Assembly: GCA_024331095.1 (NCBI GenBank)
Contig: JANDJE010000004.1
Span: 1 to 64,000 of the forward strand
Reading direction: 5' to 3'
DNA: 64,000 nt
Origin: Nitrospira sp.
GTDB taxonomy: Bacteria > Nitrospirota > Nitrospiria > Nitrospirales > Nitrospiraceae
Part shown: positions 15,792-24,685 of the stretch, one piece after another
Layout: each line of letters begins with the position of its first letter
Numbering within the stretch: position 1 is the first letter of the stretch
Notes under the pieces: generated by a model
Seen by the model: the letters and a program-made list of their open reading frames with translations, nothing else
Told to the model about the DNA's origin: nothing
The model's database searches: none
Made by a program: the position numbers and the translations under genes

Positions 15792-17122
15792 CGGCGATGC
15801 CCTTGCCCCGCCTGGTCCACATCGAGACCTTCGGCTGCCAGATGAACGAGTCGGACAGCGAGCTGGTCCGCGCCTTGCTGAAGCGCGAGGGGTTCTCGTT
15901 TACGCCCGACCGTGAACGGGCCGACGTGCTTCTGGTCAATACCTGCGCTATCCGCGAGAACGCCCACAACAAGATTTACGCGCACCTGACGGAGCTCAAG
16001 GAGATCAAGAAACGACGTCCTCTGGTGATCGGCGTTTTGGGCTGTATGGCGCAGAATCTGAAGAGCGAATTGGCCAGGCAGGAACCGCTCATCGACGTCT
16101 TGGCCGGACCGGACGCCTATCGACAGCTCCCCCTGTTGCTTTCAAACGCTCTGGCCGCTCAGGAGCAGGGATTTGCTCAACGGGGCTTTGCGCTTGATCT
16201 CTCGGAGTACGAAACCTATGAAGGGATCCTCCCGGATCGAAACGACGGCGTCAACGCCTGGATTACCGTCATGCGGGGCTGCGACAACTTTTGTTCGTTC
16301 TGTGTCGTCCCCTATACGAGGGGACGAGAGCGATCGCGCGATCCGGAATCCATCTTAACCGAGGCACGCGACGCGGCGGCCCGCGGCTTCACCCAGATCA
16401 CCCTGCTGGGACAAAACGTCAATTCCTATCGGCACGGAAACTGGGATTTTGCCAGACTGATCGGCGCAGTGGCGGATACTCCCGGCATCCGCCGCGTTCG
16501 TTTCACCTCGCCCCATCCCAAGGACTTTCCCCCAGCGTTGCTTGAAGCCATCGCCACCCATCCGAAGATTTGCAAACACATTCACCTCCCGCTTCAATCA
16601 GGGAGCGACCGTATCCTGGAACTGATGGGCCGAACATACTCGGCCGGAGAGTATCTGGCGCTCGTGGAGCAAATCAGGGACACCATCCCCGACGTCACCC
16701 TCACGACGGACATCATTTGCGGATTTTGTTCGGAATCGGACGACGATTTTCGAGAGACCCAAGGGGTGGTGGAGCGGGTTCGATTCGAGTCCGCCTACAT
16801 CTTCAAGTATTCCGAACGCAAACACACCATTGCGGCCAGAAAATACCAGGATGATGTTCCTGATCAGGTCAAAGGGGCCCGCGTGGCGGCGTTGGTGGAC
16901 ATCCAGCGGCGGATCAGCCTTGAGCGCAACCGTCGATATATTGGAAAACAAGTCGAAGTACTGGTGGAGCGAGATGCCACCAAATCTCCCACCCAAGGAA
17001 TGGGGAGAACGGATGGCAACATCACCGTCGTATGGGAGAAGGGAACCGACCCTTTTGAGCCCGGCACGTTGATCACCAAAGACATCTTCGACGCTTCCGC
17101 GGCCACGCTCTATGGAAAGTAA
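15788..17122 (+). CDS. miaB: tRNA i6A37 methylthiotransferase MiaB
   Basis: A 444-residue radical-SAM enzyme making ms2i6A37 in tRNA. The N-terminal cluster residues are in TFGCQMNESDSE, NTCAIRENA and GVLGCMAQ. The radical-SAM CxxxCxxC is CDNFCSFC, followed by VVPYTRGRERSR. GFTQITLLGQNVNSY and the C-terminal TRAM domain (GKQVEVLVERDATKS) complete the family pattern. It starts within the mtaB stop codon (ATGA overlap). Having both enzymes as one coupled operon implies that the two branches of tRNA position-37 thiomethylation are expressed together. Confidence 0.95.
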   Translation: MTAMPLPRLVHIETFGCQMNESDSELVRALLKREGFSFTPDRERADVLLVNTCAIRENAHNKIYAHLTELKEIKKRRPLVIGVLGCMAQNLKSELARQEPLIDVLAGPDAYRQLPLLLSNALAAQEQGFAQRGFALDLSEYETYEGILPDRNDGVNAWITVMRGCDNFCSFCVVPYTRGRERSRDPESILTEARDAAARGFTQITLLGQNVNSYRHGNWDFARLIGAVADTPGIRRVRFTSPHPKDFPPALLEAIATHPKICKHIHLPLQSGSDRILELMGRTYSAGEYLALVEQIRDTIPDVTLTTDIICGFCSESDDDFRETQGVVERVRFESAYIFKYSERKHTIAARKYQDDVPDQVKGARVAALVDIQRRISLERNRRYIGKQVEVLVERDATKSPTQGMGRTDGNITVVWEKGTDPFEPGTLITKDIFDASAATLYGK

Positions 17123-17610
17123 CTCACTTCCCTTTTATCCCGATCGGTTCAGGACATTCCGCCCTCACCGATTATGATCCGGCCTTAACGATCATTTCTG
17201 TATCGATCACCCTTCGCTCGTGGACAACTTTGTCCTTCTGGTACCGCCCATTCTGTTCTCTTTATCGCTCTCCCCTTTTCATACAGCTCTATCTTTTGAT
17301 CGTCACGTTATTGACGATTTCATGCTCCCTTAATCAGGAAGATTGACGCGCACTTTTTTATCATCTCCCTCTCGTCGTCCCCATGCCTCGACAGGTAACC
17401 GGGCGAAACGGCCCCTCCCATCGATACGCTTATCTGAGCAAGGCTTTTAGAGCACCAGCTCTAGCCGGCGGCATTACCGACAACCGCGTCGGTATAACAT
17501 TTGCTAGGCTTCCTACATCATCCACACTTCTTGGGGGGCTCAAGAGATGCCCGATTTTTTCCGTAATGACGGGGGATGCTCAAAAAGCGGATCTCTTTTT
17601 TATTCTTCGC
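17123..17610. other. Intergenic stretch, nothing recognised
   Basis: About 490 bp downstream of miaB without a supported gene. T-rich stretches are present, but no strong stem followed by a T-run was found, and no RNA gene pattern was recognised. Confidence 0.4.
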
Positions 17611-17625
17611 AAGGAGCTTGTTGGA

Positions 17626-17709
17626 ATGTCGGTCGAATCGATCATTTCACTAGGTGTGTTGGGGTGGCTTGCGCTCGGTATGATTCTTATGGGTTTAGGC
17701 ATTTGGTAA
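17626..17709 (+). CDS. 27-residue predicted membrane peptide
   Basis: A tiny frame that is almost entirely a single membrane helix: MSVESIISLGVLGWLALGMI followed by LMGLGIW. An AAGGAG at 17611-17616 lies 9 bases before the ATG, good support for translation. It ends just before the lipoprotein gene and is likely cotranscribed with it. No family is recognised; it could be a small inner-membrane regulator or a leader peptide. Confidence 0.5.
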   Translation: MSVESIISLGVLGWLALGMILMGLGIW

Positions 17710-17725
17710 GTTGCTTGTGACGCTC

Positions 17726-18373
17726 ATGCCTGCTTGGCCGAACATTCGCGCGTGCTCCGTTGCCGGATTGTCACTGGTTTTCGGCCTTCTGACGACCGGG
17801 TGCTCAGCTCTCTTCGTCGGCTACGGAGAACCTGTCACCCACAAGAGCACCAAGGGAACGGTCTATCTCAAGCCGATCATCGACCGATCGTTTATTGTCG
17901 ATCATCCGGCAACCATCGATCGGGCGACGCTTTTGACCGTTATCCAAGGCCTCATGGCCGAGGACATGACCGATTCATCCGCAGATATGCCCGTAGACGG
18001 CGGCAAGCCGATGAGAGTATTCAGCGATGAGGACGCCGAGTTTCTAGCTCCCCTGCTGGCCGACGGTTTATCGCAAGCGAAACCGAATCAACTGGTCGGT
18101 TTCACGGTGTCCCCATCGGCAGGGTCAGGCGCTGAACCCGCTGCGGGCATCATCTATTGGTACGATGGTTCCCTCCACATCACCGTTTCAACCACGGGCG
18201 GAAGGAGATTATTGGGATTCCGGCCGCGCATGGCGGCCCGAGTTGAAAGGGCGCCGGCCTACACGACGAATTGGACGCCCGGAACCCAGACAGCGGTGAT
18301 CAATCTCCGGCGTCTCGTCGGCAACACCCGATACGGGACGTCAGGTCACCTCCAACAACTCGGGCTGCAGTAA
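17726..18373 (+). CDS. Predicted lipoprotein
   Basis: A protein of about 215 residues with a lipoprotein signal: hydrophobic SVAGLSLVFGLLTTG followed by the lipobox Cys (LTTGC). The mature part contains SALFVGYGEPVTHKSTKG, a polar middle and a C-terminal domain with GIIYWYDGSLHITVST. It probably sits on the outer membrane periplasmic face. No family is recognised. The frame extends to a TTG at 17711 and a GTG at 17717; the ATG at 17726 is preferred. Its 3' end overlaps the convergent exonuclease gene by 33 bp. Confidence 0.65.
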   Translation: MPAWPNIRACSVAGLSLVFGLLTTGCSALFVGYGEPVTHKSTKGTVYLKPIIDRSFIVDHPATIDRATLLTVIQGLMAEDMTDSSADMPVDGGKPMRVFSDEDAEFLAPLLADGLSQAKPNQLVGFTVSPSAGSGAEPAAGIIYWYDGSLHITVSTTGGRRLLGFRPRMAARVERAPAYTTNWTPGTQTAVINLRRLVGNTRYGTSGHLQQLGLQ

Positions 18374-19057
18374 CACCACCTCCCGAGACAGGGGCTGCTT
18401 GAAATTCATGCGGCAATAGCAGGCGTAGGTCACGTAGGTATCCTGCAAACAATACCGGGCGAGCTCCAGCCCTTGACCCTTTTCCCACATCTCGGCCACC
18501 TGCTCTCCGCTTCCCGACTTGGTTTCGACCTGTAAGGCGCGGGCCAGCACGTCCAATTTGATCCAGCTCCTCGTATCCCAATTGCTCCATATCGCCATGG
18601 TGTCATAGATCGGTTCCGTCCGGAATTTGGCCAAATTGATCTCCATGCTCGGCTTGACTTGATGGATGATCGACCGTTTCTTGAGAAAAGGAAAATCGAA
18701 TCCCAGGCCGTTGTGTGTGATAAACAACGAGGGCCGAATCTGAGCGAGACGCGCCCAAAACCGGTGGAGCAACTCCCGTTCGTTGTGACCGTACCAAGCG
18801 ACGGCGCCCCTGGCCTCCATCTGATCGGAGAACTCCAACAATCCGATGCACACCACCCGGCTGAAGGTGCCGTCGAACGCCGACTTGGCGTACAGTTCGT
18901 CCTCCGCCCTTCGTCGCTCCTCGGCGGCCCCCGCCGTAAAAAGATCGCCGCTCGGTTCAAACCCAAAGTCCTCCTGGCTTTGCTGAGGCTTTCCTATGAT
19001 GCGAGCCCATTCCTCGCGAGGGGCCTGAACGGTTTCAATGTCGAGCACGATCTTCAT
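18341..19057 (-). CDS. Predicted PolB-like 3'-5' exonuclease
   Basis: A 238-residue DEDD-type nuclease. The ExoI motif is IVLDIETVQAP near the N-terminus, ExoII is FITHNGLGFDFPFLKKRS (~115), and the third region is around GLELARYCLQDTYVTYACY (~205), with the expected Asp residues. This is the stand-alone exonuclease related to the proofreading domain of DNA polymerase B. Its start overlaps the stop of the Nudix gene (ATGA), so it belongs to a mutY-mutT-exonuclease operon, suggesting a DNA repair role. Confidence 0.85.
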   Translation of the reverse strand: MKIVLDIETVQAPREEWARIIGKPQQSQEDFGFEPSGDLFTAGAAEERRRAEDELYAKSAFDGTFSRVVCIGLLEFSDQMEARGAVAWYGHNERELLHRFWARLAQIRPSLFITHNGLGFDFPFLKKRSIIHQVKPSMEINLAKFRTEPIYDTMAIWSNWDTRSWIKLDVLARALQVETKSGSGEQVAEMWEKGQGLELARYCLQDTYVTYACYCRMNFKQPLSREVVLLQPELLEVT

Positions 19058-19464
19058 CGCCCACCCCTTCCTTCCTCGTCGTCGCGCTGCAGGGCCTTGA
19101 CGATCGGGCGGTCGGCCGGGGGGAACTCAAACGCAGCCAATTCGTCGGGTCTCACCCATCGAATCTCTTCGCACTCTCTGGCCGTCGGCTCTCCCTCTTC
19201 GATGGCGCAGCGGAAAAAATGCAGTTCCACGATCCTTTCAGGATAGTCGTGCCTGATGATTTGATAGGGGATCGGCACGTCGATTTGGATCCCCAATTCT
19301 TCAAACAGTTCCCGTTGCAGACATTCCGTCAACGATTCGCCCGCCTCTCGCTTGCCGCCCGGAAATTCCCAAAACCCGGCCAGATGGGTGCCGGACTTCC
19401 GCCGGGCAATCAAATATCGCCCGTTTCGGCGAATGAGCCCGGCAGCGACCTCGATCATCTTCAT
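19054..19464 (-). CDS. MutT-like Nudix hydrolase
   Basis: A 136-residue Nudix enzyme. The Nudix box is complete: GGKREAGESLTECLQRELFE followed by ELGI, matching GX5EX7REUXEEXGU, with the metal-binding Glu residues. The start MIEVAAGLIRRNGRYLIARR and the FWEFPGGK approach match MutT/8-oxo-dGTP diphosphatases. It would remove 8-oxo-dGTP from the nucleotide pool. It lies 9 bp after mutY, and together they form the classical GO defence against oxidised guanine. The exact substrate is inferred. Confidence 0.88.
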   Translation of the reverse strand: MKMIEVAAGLIRRNGRYLIARRKSGTHLAGFWEFPGGKREAGESLTECLQRELFEELGIQIDVPIPYQIIRHDYPERIVELHFFRCAIEEGEPTARECEEIRWVRPDELAAFEFPPADRPIVKALQRDDEEGRGGR

Positions 19465-19473
19465 GGTCGATTC

Positions 19474-20202
19474 TCAATCTCCGGAAGTCCCGGAACCGAA
19501 CGGATACGTCTTACAGAACGACTTCATCGGGCAAAGCAGGCAATAGGGATCGCGGGCCGTGCAGACCATCGCCCCGAAATCCATGATGGCCTGGTTGAAA
19601 TCATAGCCCTTGCCCCGGGGAATCAGGGCTTCGGACAACTCCCACAATTTCGACTTTTGCGCCTTTGGATTACCCTCGGCCACAAACACCCGATGAAGCA
19701 CCCGACTGACGTTCGTGTCCAGGATCGGCGCGTCCTCGTTGAACGCGAACGAACGGATCGCGCCGGCGGTATACCGCCCGATGCCCTTGAAAGACAGCAG
19801 AGCCTCCGCGTCGGAAGGCAACTTTCCTCCATACTTTTCAACCGTTTCACACGCGATACTATGCAGCCGCTCCGGCCGAACATTGTACCCCAGCGGGTAC
19901 CATGTCTTTTTCACGTCTGACACCGGCGCTTCCGCCAGATCTTCCAGACTCGGATAACGCTCCAAAAATTCATGATATTTGGGGATGACGCGATCCACCT
20001 GCGTTTGCTGCAACATCACTTCGGACACGAGGATGTGGTAGGGGTTCGACGTTTTTCGCCACGGCAGATCGCGACCATGTTCCCGATACCATTTTAGGAG
20101 ACGCTGCTGAAACCGGCGCTTGGTTGACGAGTCGAGCGTCGTCCCATAGCCGCGGTTTCTCTTTTTCGATCGTTTTTTCGGAGTTCCCCGTCGAGTTCTC
20201 AC
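19474..20202 (-). CDS. mutY: Adenine DNA glycosylase MutY, short form
   Basis: A 242-residue HhH-GPD glycosylase that would remove A opposite 8-oxoG. Catalytic Glu lies in LVSEVMLQQTQVDRVI, the helix-hairpin-helix in LLSFKGIGRYTAGAI and the catalytic Asp in PILDTNVSRVLHRVF. The [4Fe-4S] loop C-x6-C-x2-C-x5-C is in CTARDPYCLLCPMKSFC. Full-length MutY (about 350 residues) has a C-terminal Nudix-like domain that reads 8-oxoG; this protein stops right after the cluster and lacks it. The N-terminal ~25 residues are very basic. A free-standing Nudix gene follows directly. Confidence 0.85.
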   Translation of the reverse strand: MRTRRGTPKKRSKKRNRGYGTTLDSSTKRRFQQRLLKWYREHGRDLPWRKTSNPYHILVSEVMLQQTQVDRVIPKYHEFLERYPSLEDLAEAPVSDVKKTWYPLGYNVRPERLHSIACETVEKYGGKLPSDAEALLSFKGIGRYTAGAIRSFAFNEDAPILDTNVSRVLHRVFVAEGNPKAQKSKLWELSEALIPRGKGYDFNQAIMDFGAMVCTARDPYCLLCPMKSFCKTYPFGSGTSGD

Positions 20203-20337
20203 CTCATCACCTCTCCAGACAAGGCGGCATTGTAGGAGTCAGGGTCTTCAAAATCAAACCATCGACCTGTTCAACGGCCCTTTCTCGTGGTATGGTGTAA
20301 TAGGACATACCAATTGAAGGTCGAGCCCCTCAACCTT

Positions 20338-20799
20338 ATGAGAAAGAACCCGCAGACGGCACTGACAATCGGCTGGATCACGATACTTTTGTTGATACCG
20401 GGCCGACCTTCCTCCGCCGAGTCCCTCTCGGTGCCGTGGGAATGTTCCTCCTACACGGGGATTGCCCAGACCAGATGTATCAACACGTTGAGTGAGCTTC
20501 AGCGCGAAAAGATCGCGCAGCTTGAAGATCAACTGCGCGCGCAACAAACCACCGTAAACCGGCTCAAGGCGCAAATAGATCGGCAGGAGGCCGCCACGGA
20601 AGCCTTGCAGCGACAGGTTGCCGGTCGTCCCGCCGTCCAATTTGCTCCCATTCTCTATCCGCCCCTTCCGGTTGTGACCTTCCAGCCCCATGCGGGATTC
20701 TGGCTCTCTCTCGGCCATTCATGGGCCTTTGGTTCGCCCTATCCCTACAGGCCCTGGTGGGGCCCTCGATACTATCGCTCGTGGTACTGGCTCCGCTAA
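20338..20799 (+). CDS. Exported coiled-coil protein with aromatic tail
   Basis: A 153-residue protein with a signal peptide (ALTIGWITILLLIPG, cleaved near SSA). A Cys-containing segment (WECSSYTGIAQTRC) and a coiled coil (REKIAQLEDQLRAQQTTVNR and on to about residue 90) follow. The tail is rich in Pro, Trp and Tyr (YPYRPWWGPRYYRSWYWLR). No family is recognised; the tail resembles those of small envelope proteins. The start codon choice follows the signal peptide. Confidence 0.55.
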   Translation: MRKNPQTALTIGWITILLLIPGRPSSAESLSVPWECSSYTGIAQTRCINTLSELQREKIAQLEDQLRAQQTTVNRLKAQIDRQEAATEALQRQVAGRPAVQFAPILYPPLPVVTFQPHAGFWLSLGHSWAFGSPYPYRPWWGPRYYRSWYWLR

Positions 20800-21000
20800 C
20801 TAACCAGCCTCTCCCCTCACAGTCTCACCTCGTCGGCAAGCGCACCACCTACTCAATTTCCATCCTCCGACGCCGGCTGAGATCTCCGTTTTGATTGACA
20901 GGATCGTAAAGAGCCCATAGCCTGCCTCAAGAAAGTCTGCACCGGCGGCAACGTGACTCTTCTCTTCCATGCCGTCTGAAAAAAGTGTCGAGCGCATCAG

Positions 21001-21342
21001 ATGATGGTCCGTAGGCATCAACGGTTTCCCGTCGCGATTCCCGTCATTCTCGTGCATGTCCAGCGTGAGAGACTCCGCTACACCGGAACGGTCAAAGATC
21101 TGTCTCGGCAGGGATGCCGGATCGAAAGCGTCATCCGCCCATTTACCGGCATGCAGGTGGAGCTGCACCTCCAGTCGCCCGGCGAGTCCGAGCCGATCAT
21201 GATCGGAAACGCAGCGGTTCGATGGACGGGAAGTTGCGGGATCGGATTGGAGTTTCTCACCGTGGCGCCACCCCAACAAGAACGGCTGAACCGACTTCTT
21301 GAACGACTCTCAAACCACCGGAGAGACCTTCCGCTCGGTTGA
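21001..21342 (+). CDS. PilZ-domain protein
   Basis: A 113-residue single-domain protein. RRHQRFPVAIPVIL supplies the RxxxR-type c-di-GMP binding motif, and DLSRQGCRIES matches the D/N-x-S-x-x-G motif that follows in PilZ domains. The rest is the expected beta-barrel (GMQVELHLQSPGE, GNAAVRWTG, IGLEFL). It probably binds cyclic di-GMP and signals to a partner protein; no partner is adjacent. The ribosome binding site is weak. Confidence 0.8.
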   Translation: MMVRRHQRFPVAIPVILVHVQRERLRYTGTVKDLSRQGCRIESVIRPFTGMQVELHLQSPGESEPIMIGNAAVRWTGSCGIGLEFLTVAPPQQERLNRLLERLSNHRRDLPLG

Positions 21343-21356
21343 CGCCGTTCGTGTTC

Positions 21357-21899
21357 TTACTGAGGAAGGCGGTCTTGAAGGCTGGCAAGATGTAATTGAA
21401 ATCGCCCGCTCGCCGCGTCCTCGACGTAGCGCCGAAGAGTTTCGCGCACCACCGGGAAGGCCATCTGCTCCCACGGAATCTCGGCCAAAGGGAAAAGCCG
21501 CACGTCCAAACTCTCCGCCCCCGGCTCGCAAGAAGGCGTCAACATGCGCCCGCGAAAGACCAGATAGACCTGCCCGATGTGGGGAAGGCTGAGTACCGCG
21601 TACAGTCCGGTGATCTTGACGTCCGCCTGCGCCTCTTCCTTGGTCTCTCGAACCGCGGCCTCCTCGGTGCTTTCCCCCAACTCCATGAAGCCGGCCGGAA
21701 ACGTCCACAACCCAAGCCGAGGCTCGATGGCGCGACGGCACAAGAGGATTCGGTCTCCCCATTCGGGAATGCACCCGGCCACGATTTTAGGGTTGTGGTA
21801 ATGAATCTGCTCGCACTGGTTGCACACGTGCCGGGGCAGGTTGTCTCCCGGAGGAATCTTTTGAACGACCGGAGCCCCGCAGTGACTACAATAGTTCAT
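21357..21899 (-). CDS. Nudix hydrolase with N-terminal zinc ribbon
   Basis: A 180-residue protein. MNYCSHCGAPV and HVCNQCEQIHYHNPK supply two CxxC pairs of a zinc ribbon as in NudC-type NADH pyrophosphatases. The Nudix box starts GFMELGESTEEAAVRETKEE. The acidic box and size fit the short zinc-ribbon Nudix group, often annotated as ADP-ribose or NAD(H) pyrophosphatases; the substrate cannot be fixed. It converges with the PilZ gene. Confidence 0.85.
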   Translation of the reverse strand: MNYCSHCGAPVVQKIPPGDNLPRHVCNQCEQIHYHNPKIVAGCIPEWGDRILLCRRAIEPRLGLWTFPAGFMELGESTEEAAVRETKEEAQADVKITGLYAVLSLPHIGQVYLVFRGRMLTPSCEPGAESLDVRLFPLAEIPWEQMAFPVVRETLRRYVEDAASGRFQLHLASLQDRLPQ

Positions 21900-22132
21900 A
21901 AGTTTGTAGACAGAAACGAGCCGCGTCCCATGAGAGCGACCGGCCGTAGGTGAGGCGAACTGATCAGCCCGACCCGGCTGACGAACGATCCTGCCGCAAA
22001 CAGAAAACTTTCCAACCGCCCCCGGACGATGGATAGCATAAATTCCACACGCTTTGCACTAACGCGCGTACCCTCTCACCCCTTCCTCCTCCCCCCGCCT
22101 TATTTCCGGTTACTTGTCAGACGCTGCGTCTC

Positions 22133-22160
22133 TTGACTTCCCACCCAATGAACCTATCAC
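22133..22160 (+). promoter_or_regulatory. Possible promoter upstream of lon
   Basis: TTGACT (22133-22138) and TATCAC (22155-22160) are 16 bp apart, a reasonable sigma-70 match. No heat-shock (sigma-32-type) element was recognised. Confidence 0.35.
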
Positions 22161-22218
22161 TGTTGATAGAATAATCATATGGACAGGCCAAAGCGGCCTC
22201 TCGGTACGCGATAAAAGG

Positions 22219-24627
22219 ATGAATCCCGTGGAAAACAACGTCTTTACGATTCTGCCTGTACTCCCTATCAAACGGACGGTCCTCTTTCCCGGCGTCATGA
22301 TGCCGCTGACCGTCGGACGCGAACGTTCGGTCGCGGCGGTTCACGCAGCGATGAAGACCGAGGACAAAACCATCGTGATCGTCGCCCAGCGTCATCCCCA
22401 GACTGAAGAGCCCGGCGTGGCCGATCTCTATACCATCGGCACGAAAGCGATCATCAAACAGATCGGTCAATCTTCAGAGGGCGCCCTTCATGTCTTGGTG
22501 CAAGGATTGGATCGCGTCGTCCTGATCAAAGAAGAGCACAAGACGCCGTACCTCAAGGTGCGGGCGCGGTTGCTCGATCCTCCGTCCGACTCGACGGCAA
22601 CCGAGGCACAGGCCCTCCATCGCGCCATTAAGGAACTGTTGTCCGAACTCTCGCGATCGATTCAATCTCCGGGCATCCAAGAGATCAGCGCCGTCTTGGT
22701 CGACGAAGCCGATCCGGTCACCTTGGCCTATCGCATCACCTCGCTGGTCAATTTGACGGTGGCGGAAGAGCAAACGCTGCTGGAGTGTTCCTCCGCGGTC
22801 GACTTGCTCCGCGGTCTTTACGCCGCGCTCTCAAAGGAGATCCAAATTCTCCAACTCCGCGACAAAATCGCCAATGACGCCCAGAAGAAAATATCCAAGA
22901 GTCAACGGGAGTATATCCTGCGCGAACAGCTCAAGGCGATCCAGCAGGAACTCGGCGAAAGCGAGGGCGAAGACGGCGAGATCTCCGCCCTCAAAAAGCG
23001 GGTGTCGGAAGCCGATCTCCCCGATCACGTGCGCAAGGAAGTCGAGCGCGAGTTGAATCGCTTGGCCAAGGTCCCGCCCTCCTCGCCGGATCATCAAGTC
23101 CTGCGGGCTTATTTGGAACTTGTACTCGAACTGCCGTGGACGAAGGCGTCCGATGAACGTTTCGACCTCTCACGGGTCAGAGCGGTATTAGAAGAAGACC
23201 ATTACGGCATCAAGGAAGTCAAAGACCGCATCGTCGAACATCTGGCCGTCCTCAAGCTGAACCCCTCGGCGAAAGCTCCTATCCTCTGTTTGGTCGGCCC
23301 TCCGGGCGTCGGAAAAACCAGTTTGGGCCAGTCGATCGCACGGGCCATGGGACGGGCCTTCGAGCGATTCAGCTTGGGCGGCGTCCATGATGAAGCGGAG
23401 CTGCGAGGCCATCGCCGCACCTACGTCGGAGCCCTGCCGGGCCGCATCATCCAAGCCGTCCGCCGAGCCGGCGTCAACAACCCCGTGTTGATGCTCGACG
23501 AGGTGGACAAACTCGGGCGCGATTTCCGCGGCGATCCCGCGTCCGCTCTGCTGGAAATTCTGGACCCGGCGCAGAACCATACGTTCCGCGACCACTATCT
23601 GGATCTCCCCTTCGATTTATCGAAGGTCTTTTTCATTACGACGGCCAATACGCTCGACACGATCAGTCAACCGCTGCTGGACCGCATGGAAGTCATCCGC
23701 CTGCAGGGCTACAGCGAGCGTGAAAAGGCGGAAATCGCCCGGCGGTATCTGTGGCCTCGCCGGCTGAAGGAAGCCGGTATCGAGCCGCACCAGGCCGTCC
23801 TATCGGACGAAGTGCTCAATCTGATCATCACCCGGTACACGAGAGAAGCGGGCGTGCGTCAGCTTGAACAGATGTTGGGCCGGCTGACGAGAAAAATCGC
23901 ATTGGCCTTCGCCGAACTGCCGGAAGGTCGGGAGCGAACGCCCGTCGTCATCCAAGCCGACGCGCTGGGGGATTGGCTCGGCGCCGAACGGTTCATCCCC
24001 GAAGAAGCGCGAAAAAATTTGCCCCCCGGCGTGGCGACGGGGTTGGCCTGGACCCCCACGGGCGGCGACGTCCTCTACGTCGAATCAACGCTCTTGCCGG
24101 GCAACCATGATCTGACCCTGACCGGCCAACTGGGCGACGTCATGCAGGAGTCGGCTCGAGCGGCACGGAGCTACCTCTGGTCGCACGCGGAAAGCATGGG
24201 ACTCGACATCTCCCGCTTCAAGCGCAACGGCATCCACATCCATGTGCCGTCCGGGTCCATTCCCAAAGACGGACCGTCGGCCGGTGTGACGATGGTCACG
24301 GCCCTGGCCTCGGCCTACGTCGGGAAAGCCGTCCGGAGCGACACGGCCATGACGGGCGAAATCAGCTTGAGCGGTTTGGTCCTGCCGGTCGGCGGCATCA
24401 AAGAAAAGATGTTGGCGGCGCACCGCGCCGGCATCAGGCGCGTCATTCTGCCGAAGGCGAACGAGAAGGATTTGAAGGAAGTCCCGGCGGAGGTCCGTGA
24501 TGAGCTGACCTTCATCCCGGTCGAACGGATCGAAGAGGTTCTTCGCGCGGCGTTCGATCAAGAATCGCCCCCGTCCGCGCACGAAGACGCCGAGGAGCCG
24601 GCCGCCTCGGCGATCGCCTCACGGTAA
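22219..24627 (+). CDS. lon: ATP-dependent protease Lon
   Basis: An 802-residue AAA+ serine protease degrading misfolded and regulatory proteins. The N-terminal substrate domain begins ILPVLPIKRTVLFPGVMMPL. Walker A is GPPGVGKTSLGQSIARAMGR (~360) and Walker B is around VLMLDEVDKLGRDF. The C-terminal protease has the Ser/Lys dyad in PKDGPSAGVTM and GGIKEKMLAAHRAGI. Length is normal. A GTG at 22228 with AAAGGA 8 bases upstream is an equally good start. The extreme C-terminus is Glu/Ala-rich. Confidence 0.95.
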   Translation: MNPVENNVFTILPVLPIKRTVLFPGVMMPLTVGRERSVAAVHAAMKTEDKTIVIVAQRHPQTEEPGVADLYTIGTKAIIKQIGQSSEGALHVLVQGLDRVVLIKEEHKTPYLKVRARLLDPPSDSTATEAQALHRAIKELLSELSRSIQSPGIQEISAVLVDEADPVTLAYRITSLVNLTVAEEQTLLECSSAVDLLRGLYAALSKEIQILQLRDKIANDAQKKISKSQREYILREQLKAIQQELGESEGEDGEISALKKRVSEADLPDHVRKEVERELNRLAKVPPSSPDHQVLRAYLELVLELPWTKASDERFDLSRVRAVLEEDHYGIKEVKDRIVEHLAVLKLNPSAKAPILCLVGPPGVGKTSLGQSIARAMGRAFERFSLGGVHDEAELRGHRRTYVGALPGRIIQAVRRAGVNNPVLMLDEVDKLGRDFRGDPASALLEILDPAQNHTFRDHYLDLPFDLSKVFFITTANTLDTISQPLLDRMEVIRLQGYSEREKAEIARRYLWPRRLKEAGIEPHQAVLSDEVLNLIITRYTREAGVRQLEQMLGRLTRKIALAFAELPEGRERTPVVIQADALGDWLGAERFIPEEARKNLPPGVATGLAWTPTGGDVLYVESTLLPGNHDLTLTGQLGDVMQESARAARSYLWSHAESMGLDISRFKRNGIHIHVPSGSIPKDGPSAGVTMVTALASAYVGKAVRSDTAMTGEISLSGLVLPVGGIKEKMLAAHRAGIRRVILPKANEKDLKEVPAEVRDELTFIPVERIEEVLRAAFDQESPPSAHEDAEEPAASAIASR

Positions 24628-24685
24628 GCTCGGAAAGAACGGCGGGCCAAGTATGTTCCGAACGGCTCACCGGCCGCTGCGCGCC

